Notes: a model not told the origin generated them from the sequence alone. DNA of 64,000 bases from JBBDSJ01 sp040905025 (GCA_040905025.1 JBBDSJ010000121.1:1-64000), one strand, 5' to 3'; shown: positions 8,906-17,875, counted from the first letter of the stretch. Program-made: numbers and translations.

Positions 8906-11236
8906 TTATTCCTCATAAGCCAGATTCTTTGAATATTGTCTATTGTGCCAAAATCGGCGCCGTTCGTGCCGGTATATTTTGTATTCAATTGAATCCGGCA
9001 CAAATCGCATCTGGATTGCACCGGTCTCGGCAGTGTTCAGCGGTATGCTGCCCTGCTGCTGATAACGCGTGATTATATCGCTATCCGGGAAACCGTAGCG
9101 ATTGCGATACCCGCTGGCAAACAAGACGATGTCCGGATCGACTGCCGCAATGAATTCTGGTTGTGAAGAACTGGCGCTACCGTGATGTGGTGCGACCAAC
9201 ACGTCTGCATCCAGTCCTGCCGCATGGCGTTTGAGCAGATCCCACTCGGCTGAACGTTCAATATCGCCGGGCAACAACAGTACATGCCCAGCAGCGCTGA
9301 TTTTGAGTACACAAGATGCATTATTGCGATCAGTCCAGTCGCGTTTGCCCGGATGCAGTATCTCGAAGGCTACACCATCCCGAACCCAGTGCTGGCCGTC
9401 CTGACACAGCCGCCGGCCGGCGTGATCAGCGAGCACGTCCGCATCACTTGTGAATATTCCCGCCACCGCAAACTGCGCCAGCAAAGCTGTTGCACCACCG
9501 ACGTGGTCATTATCGGCATGACTGATAACCAGTGTATCCACAGCCCGGATGCCCTGTTGGCGCAAATACGGGATGAGAACCGCCGTACCGGCATCAAAAT
9601 TTTCACTAAACTGCGCACCGGTATCATAAACCAGTACATACTCCCGGGTCTCGACAACAGCAGCCAGCCCCTGGCCAACATCCAGCAAGGTAAAGTTGAA
9701 ACTACCCGGCGGCGGACGCGTTGACAACGGCCACAATAACGGCAACAACCAGAGTATGCCAAGCCAGCGACCGGGCACGGCACGTGGCAGCAGTAGCAAC
9801 AAGGCACCCATCAGGCCAGCAAACACCAATACCGGCGCGGGCGCGGGTCTGGCCAATAATGCAAAACCGGATTGCGCCAGCCACTCCAGCCATATCCATA
9901 AATAACCCAGCGCGGTTGCCGCAAAATGGAATGCCAGTTCAGCCAGTGGAAATCCGGCCAATGTCATTACCACACCCGCCAGTAATGCGGGCACTACCAG
10001 TAAACTGACCCATGGCACCGCCAGGATATTTGCGAATACGCCCAGCAGCGGGTACTCCTGAAACCAGAATAACAACAAGGGCGCCAGCCCGAGCGCCACG
10101 ACATACTGCACCCGGCCATAGCGCCACCAGAGTCCGGGCTGCAGCCGCCGGCCGTTCATGCCCCAACCGATCACAGCGACCGCAATAAATGAAAGCCAGA
10201 AACCGGCGTTCAATCCGGCAAATGGATCCAGCAATAGCACGATAAACAATGCCCAGAGCAGTACATCGCCGAGGCTGACATCCCGGCGCCAGAATACACA
10301 CAAACCAAAGACGGTCAGCATGGCCAGCGCCCGCTGGGTCGGCAGCGCAAACCCGGCCAGTGCCGCATAGCCGGCAGCACCGAGCAATGCCAGTAACAGC
10401 GCCAGTCGTTGCGCCGAAATATAGTGGGTTGCCCGGGGGATAACTGACCACAATGCCCGGAACGGAAAAAACAGCAATGCGGCGACCAGCCCGACATGCA
10501 ATCCGGAAATGGCCATCAAATGGCTGGTACCGGTACTGCGCAATATTTGCCAGTCGTCAGCGTCAAGCCCGCTGCGATCACCGATTGTCAGCGCAGTTAT
10601 CCAGGCCGTCTGGCGGGCGGGCAGTATAGATGCGAGTTGATCGCGTAAATGCGCGCGCAAGCTGTGGATACCGACAGGCGCCGCCTGCAACAGCCGGTTG
10701 TCGGTATGTTCACGTATGTAGCCAGTAGCCCGTAATCGCTGCTGGAATAACCAGCTTTCGTAATCAAAGCCGCCGGGATTCATGAAGCCATGCGGCGGTT
10801 TCAGCCGTACTCTGAGTTGCCAGCGCTCGCCCTGACGGATATCAGCAGGCGCGTAATACCAACTCAGACGGACATTGCCAAGATCCGCCAGCGCCTGTTG
10901 ATCAGGTATTTTTTTATCTTTAACATCAACGGATTGAATTCGGAAATTAAAGCGGGTAACAGCTTCTGATACAGAGGGCAGGTTAATAACATCGCCGGTA
11001 ATCGTGATGCTTTCACCGGTCAAGGCAGCGGGGAAATCCGGAGACAGAATTGCGCTGGCATGGGCCAGTGCATAAAGGCCGCCCGCCAGCATCGCGGCAG
11101 GCACTGCCCAGCGCAGTCGGCACCACAGCAGCAACAGACATACTGGCCACAACAACAACCAGTCAGGTGATGGTAATACCGGCAGGCCGCCAACCAGTAA
11201 CAATCCACCAATAAACGCCAGCATCCGTGCACGCAT
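8906..11236 (-). CDS. comEC: ComEC/Rec2 DNA internalisation channel
   Basis: 776-residue inner-membrane protein for uptake of single-stranded DNA during natural transformation. Order of domains: N-terminal hydrophobic helices (residues 1-60), an OB-like DUF4131 segment, the Competence domain with many helices starting at GTSHLMAISGLHVGLVAALLF, then a C-terminal metallo-beta-lactamase-like domain with HADNDHVGGATALL and VAPHHGSASSSQPEF. Full length, so probably functional. It starts the lipid A operon. Its presence suggests competence, though no other com gene is in the window. Confidence 0.95.
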   Translation of the reverse strand: MRARMLAFIGGLLLVGGLPVLPSPDWLLLWPVCLLLLWCRLRWAVPAAMLAGGLYALAHASAILSPDFPAALTGESITITGDVINLPSVSEAVTRFNFRIQSVDVKDKKIPDQQALADLGNVRLSWYYAPADIRQGERWQLRVRLKPPHGFMNPGGFDYESWLFQQRLRATGYIREHTDNRLLQAAPVGIHSLRAHLRDQLASILPARQTAWITALTIGDRSGLDADDWQILRSTGTSHLMAISGLHVGLVAALLFFPFRALWSVIPRATHYISAQRLALLLALLGAAGYAALAGFALPTQRALAMLTVFGLCVFWRRDVSLGDVLLWALFIVLLLDPFAGLNAGFWLSFIAVAVIGWGMNGRRLQPGLWWRYGRVQYVVALGLAPLLLFWFQEYPLLGVFANILAVPWVSLLVVPALLAGVVMTLAGFPLAELAFHFAATALGYLWIWLEWLAQSGFALLARPAPAPVLVFAGLMGALLLLLPRAVPGRWLGILWLLPLLWPLSTRPPPGSFNFTLLDVGQGLAAVVETREYVLVYDTGAQFSENFDAGTAVLIPYLRQQGIRAVDTLVISHADNDHVGGATALLAQFAVAGIFTSDADVLADHAGRRLCQDGQHWVRDGVAFEILHPGKRDWTDRNNASCVLKISAAGHVLLLPGDIERSAEWDLLKRHAAGLDADVLVAPHHGSASSSQPEFIAAVDPDIVLFASGYRNRYGFPDSDIITRYQQQGSIPLNTAETGAIQMRFVPDSIEYKIYRHERRRFWHNRQYSKNLAYEE

Positions 11237-11363
11237 AGTAATTACAACCTCAGCACATCCCTGTTTTCCGCAACAGCATGTTGGTTTCTAAATTGCTACG
11301 ACAACCCCGCAGTCTGGCTATAATGACGTGATTTTTGTGCTTATAAGACTTTACAGGGTATAA

Positions 11364-11960
11364 ATGAGCTTACGCGATTTTTTCCGGCATATCACGCCTG
11401 CCCGGCATAATGTGCATAAACATCGCCATTACCGGATGATTGGGCAGGTGTTCGGCAAGCGTTTGCACGATCCGGAACTCTGGCGGCTGACGCGCCGTTC
11501 CGTTGCCGGCGGCGTTGCCGTGGGAGCATTTATTGCTGCCCTGCCCATATTCGGACAAATGTTGCTGGCGGCAGTCATTGCCTTCTGGCTGCGCGTTAAT
11601 CTTCCGACCGCCGTTGTATTTACCTGGCTCAGCAACCCGATCACCTTCCCGCCATTTTTTTATGTCAGCTATAAACTGGGCAACCGTCTGCTCGGCCTGC
11701 CGATGGAATACAAGGAATTTCATTTGTCACTGACCTGGCTGGGATCGGTAATTCACGATATCTGGTTGCCAGTATTGATTGGTTGTCTGATCTTCGGTAT
11801 TGCCGGCGCGATAGTCGGCTACTACACAGTTTCCGGAATGTGGCGTTTGCTGTTGATGCGCAAACGCGACCATCGGCGTACCACCCGACCCTTCATGCGT
11901 GTGCCCGGCAGTTCAGATGATTCATCCGGCGGCCCCGATGATGGCGACAAAACCGACTGA
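11364..11960 (+). CDS. DUF2062 domain membrane protein
   Basis: 198 residues. The DUF2062 core spans about residues 30-165: the Gly/Ala-rich helix with VAGGVAVGAFIAALPIFGQM, WLRVNLPTAVVFTWLSNPIT and a last helix near PVLIGCLIFGIAGAIVGYY. Three membrane segments are visible. The tail is basic, then Asp/Ser rich (SSDDSSGGPDDGDKTD). Function unknown. Divergent from comEC with 127 bp between. Confidence 0.85.
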   Translation: MSLRDFFRHITPARHNVHKHRHYRMIGQVFGKRLHDPELWRLTRRSVAGGVAVGAFIAALPIFGQMLLAAVIAFWLRVNLPTAVVFTWLSNPITFPPFFYVSYKLGNRLLGLPMEYKEFHLSLTWLGSVIHDIWLPVLIGCLIFGIAGAIVGYYTVSGMWRLLLMRKRDHRRTTRPFMRVPGSSDDSSGGPDDGDKTD

Positions 11961-11988
11961 TAGCCTGCCCGAAAAATCAGGACACCCT

Positions 11989-12007
11989 GCGAACAAAACC
12001 TGTTCGC
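11989..12007. terminator. Short hairpin after the DUF2062 gene
   Basis: GCGAACA, a 5-nt loop, then TGTTCGC: a perfect 7-bp stem 29 bp after the stop codon. There is no T run behind it, so it is at best a weak or Rho-assisted terminator. Confidence 0.35.
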
Positions 12008-12114
12008 GAGATAGTTTTCAGACTATTGCCAGCTTTAATCCTGAACAAGGCATAAGTTTTAATCTGAGAATTTGACATCAGCTTTCGCAAGGACTACTTA
12101 TATGAACAAAGGAG

Positions 12115-12781
12115 GGCTCTTCGTAAAAGAGTGTGAATTTATAGCATAATTCCCTTTCTCTGTGAGTCATTGAAGGGGATTTATTATGGATGTCAGTGAG
12201 CACTATGCCCTGCTGTTGGGGTCAACACACCGTGGGAGATCAGCGGCGTGGATTTACAGATGGCCGCGCATAAAGTGGACGTTATGATTGAATACACCAG
12301 TGCTGAAGGTGCGTGTCCGGAATGCGGCGCGTGTTGCCCACGTCACGATGTTCGCCCGTCCCGCACCTGGCGTCATCTGGATACGATGCAGTTTGGCGAA
12401 GCGTTTTCGGCCTTGAAGCATTCGGATCTTAAGGTGGCTCGGGCCTGGGCGATCAAGGAGCTGTTCCGGGACTTCTGGAGCTATGCCACACGAGGCTGGG
12501 GCGCCGGCATTTCAACCGTTGGTATAGCTGGGCGATCCGTAGTCGGCTGACAGCGGTCAAGCGGGTGGCGAGGATGTTAAAGAAGCATCTGGACAATCTG
12601 CTTAACTACTTTGATCACGCCATTACGAATGCGGCATCGGAAGGCATTAATTCAAGGATACAAACCGTGAAGTCCAATGCGCGTGGTTATCGTTCCTTTC
12701 AGGGTTTCAGAAACAGCGTGTTGTTTTATTGCGGTGGACTGGATATGAAGCCAAATGTTTCACAGTGATTTACGAAGAACC
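12115..12781 (+). mobile_element. ISL3-family insertion sequence, internally deleted
   Basis: A 667-bp element. The left end GGCTCTTCGTAAA (12115-12127) is matched by its inverted copy TTTACGAAGAACC (12769-12781), and similarity extends inward to about 24 bp with several mismatches; GGCTCTTC ends are typical of ISL3. Immediately outside are CAAAGGAG (12107-12114) and AAAAGGAG (12782-12789): an 8-bp target duplication with one change, the size ISL3 elements make. Intact members are about 1.3-1.5 kb, so more than half of the interior is gone. It cannot move by itself but could be mobilised in trans. Confidence 0.88.
12186..12768 (+). pseudogene. ISL3 transposase remnant
   Basis: Pieces of an ISL3 transposase in three frames. 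It opens MDVSEHYALLLG at 12186, shifts near 12220 to the frame with VNTPWEISGVDLQMAAHKVDV, and carries the zinc-finger-like EGACPECGACCPRHD. At about 12405 the text jumps from LDTMQFG to SALKHSDLKVARAWAIKELF, an internal deletion that removes most of the DDE core. Another shift near 12505 is needed to read RHFNRWYSWAIRSRL, after which the C-terminus runs cleanly (ITNAASEGINSRIQTVKSNA, then GYRSFQGFRNSVLFYCGGLD) to TGA at 12768. Non-functional. Confidence 0.88.
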
Positions 12782-12969
12782 AAAAGGAGAAAATAATCAC
12801 AGCTGCTGCATGGATTTGGTAACGGGGCATCGTCAGATAGCAGACTGTACCCATTCGGTTGGCGCATTGCGTCAACGGGATTTTTCTCAAGCTGCTTCGC
12901 TGCCATGGCAACTGTGCACACAAGAACGACACGGCCTGTGTACGTGTCCGCCATGAGGAGTGCATGCTA

Positions 12970-14401
12970 ATGGAACAAAACCGCCAGCAAACCGGTTTTA
13001 TTTCACAATTCCGCCCACATACCGTTCGTCCCGCCATCCGTCCTCCACACTATTATTACTGCAGGCTTGTTGTTTTATTCATGGGCTGTCTGTGGTTGCC
13101 GGCAACGCAGGCCCAGGAGGACGATATTAATGCCGATATCAATGCAGAAATCCTGCGTGAGTTACGTGCCCTGAAAGAACGCGTCAATGAGCTTGAAGCC
13201 GAACTCGCTTCCTACCGCAAGGAAGAGGCAGCAGCAGAAGATGAACCGCCGGTAACGACTGCCGAGCTGCAGATTATCGAGCCACTGGTTGATACCCGGG
13301 CGCGCCAGGTCTACGAAGATCTGGAAGCCGAGAAAGCGGAAGACATTGAAGGCATTACGGTCGGCGGTGCCGTGCGTGCGCAATACAGCGTTGAGGATTT
13401 CAATGCCGGCAATCGTGATCGCGCCGGTGATTTTGATTTTGATACGCTGCGTATCAATCTCGATGGTTCGCTCGGTGATGTCTTGCTGTCAGCTGAGTAT
13501 CGCTTTTATCAATTCATGAATGTGATCCATCATGCTTGGGTCGGCTACGACTTCACCGACACACTACAGGGTCAGGTCGGTATTCATCAGGTGCCCTTCG
13601 GGGTTTTGCCATTCAATTCCCATAATTTCTTTTTTAGCTCAAATTATTATCTCGGGCTCGAAGACGACTATGATATGGGAGTTAAATTCATTTACGACGA
13701 GCAGACCTGGAATCTGCAATTTGCATTCTATAAAAACGATGAACAAGGCAGTATGGATGGATTCGTGAGTGACCGCAGTGATCGCTATTCCTTTGATGTC
13801 GTCGGCTTCCGCGATCCCGGCGAGGGTATTTTTGCCAATCCCATCGGTGAAACCAATACCTTTAACGCCCGCGCCGCATATACATTTGCACATGCCGAGA
13901 ATTATTTCACGGAGATCGGCGTCTCCGGTCAATATGGCAATCTGCATGATGGCAACACCAGTGCCGGTGACAACATTGCCTACGCCGCGCATATAAATGG
14001 CGTTTATGATCGCTGGAATCTGCAATTGCAGGCCGCGCGTTATGACTATGATATGGATTCCGGCGCCAGCCTGCTCGCTGGTCGGTGCTTTCAGCTTCTT
14101 CGACAGCATTCCGGCCCAGGCCAATACTTATACCGCTAATCTTGCCTATAGCCTGCCGGTGGATTTTGGTCCGGTTTCCAACCTGACTTTCTATAACAAT
14201 TATTCCCTGATTGCCGGCGAATCCGCCGGATTGGCCGCCACCTGGATGAATGTGCTCGGATTTTCGATGTCAGCCGGTGGCCTGTTTGCCTATTTTGATT
14301 TCGTCACGGCGCGCAATCAACCGTTTATCGGTGGTAGCATTGCCGGTGACGAGGATAACGTCAACAGTCGCTTCAATATCAATCTGGGTTATTACTTCTA
14401 G
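12970..14401 (+). pseudogene. Porin-like outer-membrane beta-barrel protein, frameshifted
   Basis: The start is set at ATG 12970 because AGGAG at 12956-12960 lies 9 nt upstream; ATG 12964 is too close. A signal-like segment (LVVLFMGCLWLPATQAQ) is followed by a coiled-coil stretch (EILRELRALKERVNELEAEL, about residues 50-75) as in trimeric or OprP-like porins, then alternating beta-strand sequence with VGGAVRAQYSVEDFN and LEDDYDMGVKFIYD. The frame breaks near 14070-14085: frame 1 goes off into a spurious 18-residue tail while the next frame resumes with LVGAFSFFDS and ends NSRFNINLGYYF, with the aromatic C-terminus needed for barrel assembly. One base indel or a sequencing error would explain it. 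Confidence 0.75.
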
Positions 14402-14491
14402 ATGCAGCCAATCACCAATACAAGCAAATCCTGCAGAATTCAGGATTTGGCATAAAACTATAATCAGCCGAGATTATCAAGAGACCGATCC

Positions 14492-16498
14492 ATGGCCAGT
14501 CCCGCAAATCCGAACTCCACTATTCTGAAACCGGTATTTTATCCATCTGTCGTTGTTGTCACGTTGCTGGTGCTGATGGCAATAATAATGCCGGAGTTCA
14601 GTGCCGGAGTATTTACCAGCACGAAGGACTGGGTTTCGAATACATTCGGCTGGTTCTATATGCTGTCGGTCGGCATATTCGTGGTTTTCTGTTTTTATCT
14701 GGCACTGTCATCGCTGGGGCATTTCAAACTCGGCCCGGATCATTCCATGCCCGACTACAGTTATACCGCGTGGTTCGCGATGCTGTTCTCCGCCGGCATG
14801 GGCATCGGTCTCATGTTCTTCGGCGTCGCCGAGCCGGTGATACATTACAACGCACCGCCAGTTGGTGATGGCGGCACCATTCAGGCCGCACGCGACGCCA
14901 TGCGCATCACGTTTTTCCACTGGGGCATTCACGCCTGGGCCATCTATGCGCTGGTCGGCCTGGTGCTGGCCTACTTCTGCTTTCGTCATGGTCTGCCACT
15001 GTCCATCCGCTCTGCACTTTATCCTCTGGTCGGCGAGCGCATCTACGGCCCGATCGGTCATGTCGTCGACACCTTCGCCGTATTCGGTACGATTTTCGGT
15101 GTAGCGACGTCGCTCGGTTTTGGCGTCACACAAGTCAACGCCGGCCTGAATTATCTGTTTGATGTGCCCGTCGGTATCGCCACACAAATTACGCTGATTA
15201 CAATTATCACCGCTATTGCAACCATCTCCGTAGTACTGGGACTGGACGGCGGCATTAAACGTTTGTCCCAGCTCAATCTGGTGCTGGCATTAATGTTATT
15301 GTTGTTTGTACTGGTAGCCGGCCCGACCTTATTCATTTTTCAGACCTTGATCCAGAATACTGGTAACTATCTCGGTAATTTTGTCGAAATGGCATTTAAC
15401 GTTTATGCCTATGACGAGACCGAGTGGCTGGGCTTGTGGACATTATTCTACTGGGGCTGGTGGATTGCCTGGGCACCGTTTGTCGGCATGTTCATCGCAC
15501 GCATTTCGCGTGGCCGCACGATACGTGAGTTTATTCTCGGCGTGTTGCTCGTGCCGGTCGGTTTTACTTTTATCTGGTTAAGCGTGTTTGGCGATACCGC
15601 CTTGCATATGATTATGGTTGATGGTGCCAGTGAACTGGTTGATACCGTCTCTGTGGACTCATCAGTGGCTTTATTTCAGTTTCTTGAGTTGTTACCGTTC
15701 TCGGGTATTACATCCCTTATTGCCGTGATCCTGGTCGTGACCTTCTTTGTCACGTCGTCGGATTCCGGTTCGCTGGTGGTGGATACACTCGCCTCCGGTG
15801 GCCACACCGGCAGCAATCCGGTCTGGCAACGCATTTTCTGGGCGGTGCTGGAAGGTATTGTTGCGGCGGCATTGTTGCTGGCCGGTGGCCTCGGCGCCTT
15901 GCAAGCGGCCTCGATTGCCAGCGCCCTGCCCTTCACCATCATTATGCTGATTGCCTGCTGGGGCCTGTTGCAGGCACTGCGCATCGAATCGGTACGGCAC
16001 GAAAGTCTGCAATTGCACATGAATGCCGGCCGGCATGGCAAGGTGGCCGGTACGTGGAAACATCGCCTGCACCGCCTGATTAAATTCCCGGACAAAGCCG
16101 AAGTCATTGGATTTATCATCGGCCCGGTACAAACCGCGATGCAGACCGTCAAGACGGAACTCGATCAACACGGCTGGAATGTTGAACTTACAGCGGACCA
16201 GGAACGCGGCATCGCGCGGCTCGATATCATTCATGAAGGCGAAATGGATTTTGTCTATGAAGTCCGGCCACGCTATTACGATACTCCGACATTCGCCTTC
16301 CCGGAATCGGAAAATCCGGAACGCCTGCGCAAGCGTTACGCACGCGCCGAAGTCTTCCTGCGTGACGGCGGCAAGGTCTACGATATTTTCGATTACGACG
16401 AGGAAGTCATCGCCAGCGACATCATCGACCAGTTCGAAAAACACCGGCACTTCCTGCACGTATCCTCGAGCCTGTCGCCTGCGTTACCAGTGGACTGA
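14492..16498 (+). CDS. betT: BCCT-family choline/betaine transporter, BetT-type
   Basis: 668-residue inner-membrane transporter for choline or related quaternary amines, used in osmoprotection. Twelve membrane helices are visible. Diagnostic stretches are FSAGMGIGLMFFGVAEPV, the substrate-box helix WTLFYWGWWIAWAPFVGMF, and ISRGRTIREFILGVLLVPV. From about residue 510 a 150-residue cytoplasmic tail follows, the hallmark of BetT (E. coli BetT is of similar length), thought to sense osmotic change. A TATAAT box at 14459-14464 upstream has no good -35 partner. No betA/betB/betI genes are present. The last 72 bp of the gene are repeated at 17425-17496. Confidence 0.92.
   Translation: MASPANPNSTILKPVFYPSVVVVTLLVLMAIIMPEFSAGVFTSTKDWVSNTFGWFYMLSVGIFVVFCFYLALSSLGHFKLGPDHSMPDYSYTAWFAMLFSAGMGIGLMFFGVAEPVIHYNAPPVGDGGTIQAARDAMRITFFHWGIHAWAIYALVGLVLAYFCFRHGLPLSIRSALYPLVGERIYGPIGHVVDTFAVFGTIFGVATSLGFGVTQVNAGLNYLFDVPVGIATQITLITIITAIATISVVLGLDGGIKRLSQLNLVLALMLLLFVLVAGPTLFIFQTLIQNTGNYLGNFVEMAFNVYAYDETEWLGLWTLFYWGWWIAWAPFVGMFIARISRGRTIREFILGVLLVPVGFTFIWLSVFGDTALHMIMVDGASELVDTVSVDSSVALFQFLELLPFSGITSLIAVILVVTFFVTSSDSGSLVVDTLASGGHTGSNPVWQRIFWAVLEGIVAAALLLAGGLGALQAASIASALPFTIIMLIACWGLLQALRIESVRHESLQLHMNAGRHGKVAGTWKHRLHRLIKFPDKAEVIGFIIGPVQTAMQTVKTELDQHGWNVELTADQERGIARLDIIHEGEMDFVYEVRPRYYDTPTFAFPESENPERLRKRYARAEVFLRDGGKVYDIFDYDEEVIASDIIDQFEKHRHFLHVSSSLSPALPVD
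16427..16498 (+). repeat. 72-bp direct repeat, copy 1 (3' end of betT)
   Basis: The first 59 bp (16427-16485) are identical to 17425-17483. The last 13 bp differ at five positions, yet both copies encode the same end, LPVD-stop. Copy 1 is the real gene end here. Confidence 0.95.
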
Positions 16499-16679
16499 TT
16501 TCGATACCATCAAACCCGTGGTCGAGCCGGTCACCGCGTCGCGGTTCGGCGTTGTGGTTTTGAATGAAAGGCTGGTGGGTCTGCAAATTCTGGGTATGGG
16601 GCTGATATTAATCACAGTGACCGCGCTGAGCGTATTTTCGGGTTCCGGACGGCCCCATTCCGATTTAACCACTGGCTGA
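16499..16679 (+). pseudogene. C-terminal relic of an EamA/DMT-family transporter
   Basis: The frame directly downstream of the betT stop reads FDTIKPVVEPVTASRFGVVV, then LNERLVGLQILGMGLILI, ending in TGA at 16677-16679. This is the final helix pair of EamA-type drug/metabolite transporters (the PVVEP, ERL and GxxLI positions). No start codon or upstream helices exist because betT sequence replaces them, so this is about 60 residues of a normally 280-300-residue protein. A 7-bp hairpin (16673-16693) overlaps the stop. Confidence 0.7.
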
Positions 16680-16778
16680 TTAGTGTTCAGCCAAGCAGGC
16701 ATCAGGGACAGATCCCACTAACCTTCATTTGGATGTTCCTTGAAATTCGAAAACGCCTGACAAGATTGACATATCACA

Positions 16779-16830
16779 TTTTGACGCTATGACGTTTTGA
16801 CGCTATGATGTTCGCATTTTCACGCTATTT
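16779..16830 (+). promoter_or_regulatory. Promoter and repeated operator of the RHH/RelE module
   Basis: A strong sigma-70 promoter: TTGACG (16781-16786), 17 bp, TATGAT (16804-16809). It is built from two copies of TTTTGACGCTATGA (16779-16792 and 16795-16808), with a weaker third copy TTTTCACGCTATTT (16817-16830). Repeats overlapping the promoter suit autorepression by the ribbon-helix-helix antitoxin. Confidence 0.7.
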
Positions 16831-16840
16831 GGAGAATGCC

Positions 16841-17074
16841 ATGAGCGAGCCATCGAAGCGTTCTACGGTTTATTTTGATCCGCAGTTACACGCTGCACTG
16901 CGGCTGAAGGCCGCCCATACGCACCGTTCCGTATCCGATATTGTCAACGATGCGGTTCGTGCGGCATTGACTGAGGATCAGGAGGATTTGGCGGCGTTCG
17001 AGGAACGAGTTTCCGAGCCGACGATGAGCTATGAGGCCTTGCTGGACGATTTGAAGGCGCATGGCAAATTATAA
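16841..17074 (+). CDS. Ribbon-helix-helix antitoxin
   Basis: 77 residues. The start is at ATG 16841 because GGAG lies 6 nt upstream (16831-16834); the longer frame from 16805 lies within the promoter. The N-terminus RSTVYFDPQLHAALRLKAA is an RHH strand-helix, with SVSDIVNDAVRAAL as the second helix; this binds DNA. The acidic C-terminus (EDQEDLAAFEERVSEPTMSY) is the likely toxin-binding part. It overlaps the RelE-like toxin by 14 bp. The repeats in the promoter fit autoregulation. Confidence 0.88.
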   Translation: MSEPSKRSTVYFDPQLHAALRLKAAHTHRSVSDIVNDAVRAALTEDQEDLAAFEERVSEPTMSYEALLDDLKAHGKL

Positions 17075-17324
17075 GCTTGCCTTCAAAACATCAGTCTCAA
17101 AGGATCTCCGGTCAATCCCGAACAAGGATGTTGCCCGTATTCTTCAGCGCATGGAGGCGTTGCAGGACAATCCCCGCCCGGTTGACAGTGAAAAGCTTTC
17201 CGGGCAAGAGCGCTACCGGATTCGACAGGGTGTGTATCGAATCATCTATGAAGTAACAGATGAGCTGCTTGTCGTGACAGTTGTGAAGATTGGTCACCGC
17301 AAGCATATCTACAAACCTGGTTAA
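17061..17324 (+). CDS. RelE/ParE-family toxin
   Basis: 87 residues of the RelE superfamily: YKLAFKTSVSKDLRSIPNKD, QRMEALQDNPRP, then KLSGQERYRIRQGVYRIIYE and VVKIGHRKHIYKPG. The Arg pair in RYRIRQG(V/D)YR and the terminal HRKxIY fit mRNA interferases of the RelE type. Complete length, no stop or shift, so probably active and neutralised by the RHH antitoxin encoded just upstream. Confidence 0.9.
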   Translation: MANYKLAFKTSVSKDLRSIPNKDVARILQRMEALQDNPRPVDSEKLSGQERYRIRQGVYRIIYEVTDELLVVTVVKIGHRKHIYKPG

Positions 17325-17424
17325 ACAGGCCATACTCCCAAGCAGATTGCAGAGGAATTGAAGAATGAATAAACGAGATGCAGGCAATGAAATCCTGGAG
17401 GTATCCGGGAGATCCAACAACACA

Positions 17425-17496
17425 GACCAGTTCGAAAAACACCGGCACTTCCTGCACGTATCCTCGAGCCTGTCGCCTGCGTTGCCGGTAGATTAA
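17425..17496 (+). repeat. 72-bp direct repeat, copy 2 (orphan betT tail)
   Basis: Encodes the betT C-terminus again (DQFEKHRHFLHVSSS to LPVD-stop) but has no betT sequence before it. 59 bp are identical to copy 1; the final codons differ only synonymously (TTA/TTG, CCA/CCG, GTG/GTA, GAC/GAT, TGA/TAA). Copies start 998 bp apart and bracket the EamA relic and the RHH/RelE module. Confidence 0.95.
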
Positions 17497-17526
17497 AAAA
17501 CACCTGAATCATGCATTTAACCAAAC

Positions 17527-17551
17527 TTGACAAAAGTAACATATAAGTTAC
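17527..17551 (+). promoter_or_regulatory. -35 box and inverted repeat before the HigB-like toxin
   Basis: TTGACA (17527-17532) is followed by the perfect inverted repeat GTAAC-ATATAA-GTTAC (17536-17551). The latter would lie between -35 and -10, a plausible operator for the HTH antitoxin. No convincing -10 box at normal spacing was found. Confidence 0.45.
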
Positions 17552-17561
17552 CATTAAACAC

Positions 17562-17873
17562 ATGGAGGTACGTGAATACATCAGGGAAGATGGTTCGGCG
17601 CCGTTCAGGCAGTGGTTTGATGAGCTTCATCATCAAGCTGCAGTGAAAGTCTCGATGGCGCTCGCCCGTATCGAAGCCGGAAATTTTGGCCCTGTCAAAT
17701 GGTTTTCTGGTATCGGCGAGTACAAAATAGACTGGGGGCCTGGATATCGCATTTACCTACTCAAGGATGGTGATAATTTGATTATCTTGCTCGGCGGCGG
17801 CAGCAAAAAACAGCAACAACGAGATATTCAACAAGCTTTAAGGTTATCCAAAGAATACAAATCCAGGAAATAA
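17562..17873 (+). CDS. RelE/HigB-type toxin (addiction-module killer protein)
   Basis: 103 residues matching the putative addiction-module killer family (phage Gp49-like HigB group): opening VREYIREDGSAPFRQWFDEL, core MALARIEAGNFGPVKWFSG, then GEYKIDWGPGYRIYLLKDGD and LLGGGSKKQQQRDIQQA. Toxin precedes antitoxin, the reversed order typical of higBA. The antitoxin starts 2 bp after the stop. There is no obvious Shine-Dalgarno before ATG 17562, so translation may be weak. Confidence 0.9.
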   Translation: MEVREYIREDGSAPFRQWFDELHHQAAVKVSMALARIEAGNFGPVKWFSGIGEYKIDWGPGYRIYLLKDGDNLIILLGGGSKKQQQRDIQQALRLSKEYKSRK

Positions 17874-17875
17874 CG

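Noticed and set aside
16427..16485. The 59-bp repeat as an integron 59-base element
   Set aside because: The length is coincidental: it encodes the betT C-terminus and lacks RYYYAAC/GTTRRRY ends and the attC fold.
17300..17330. GTTAAAC after the RelE-like toxin as an attC core
   Set aside because: It overlaps the toxin stop codon and no partner arm or stem with an unpaired base is nearby.
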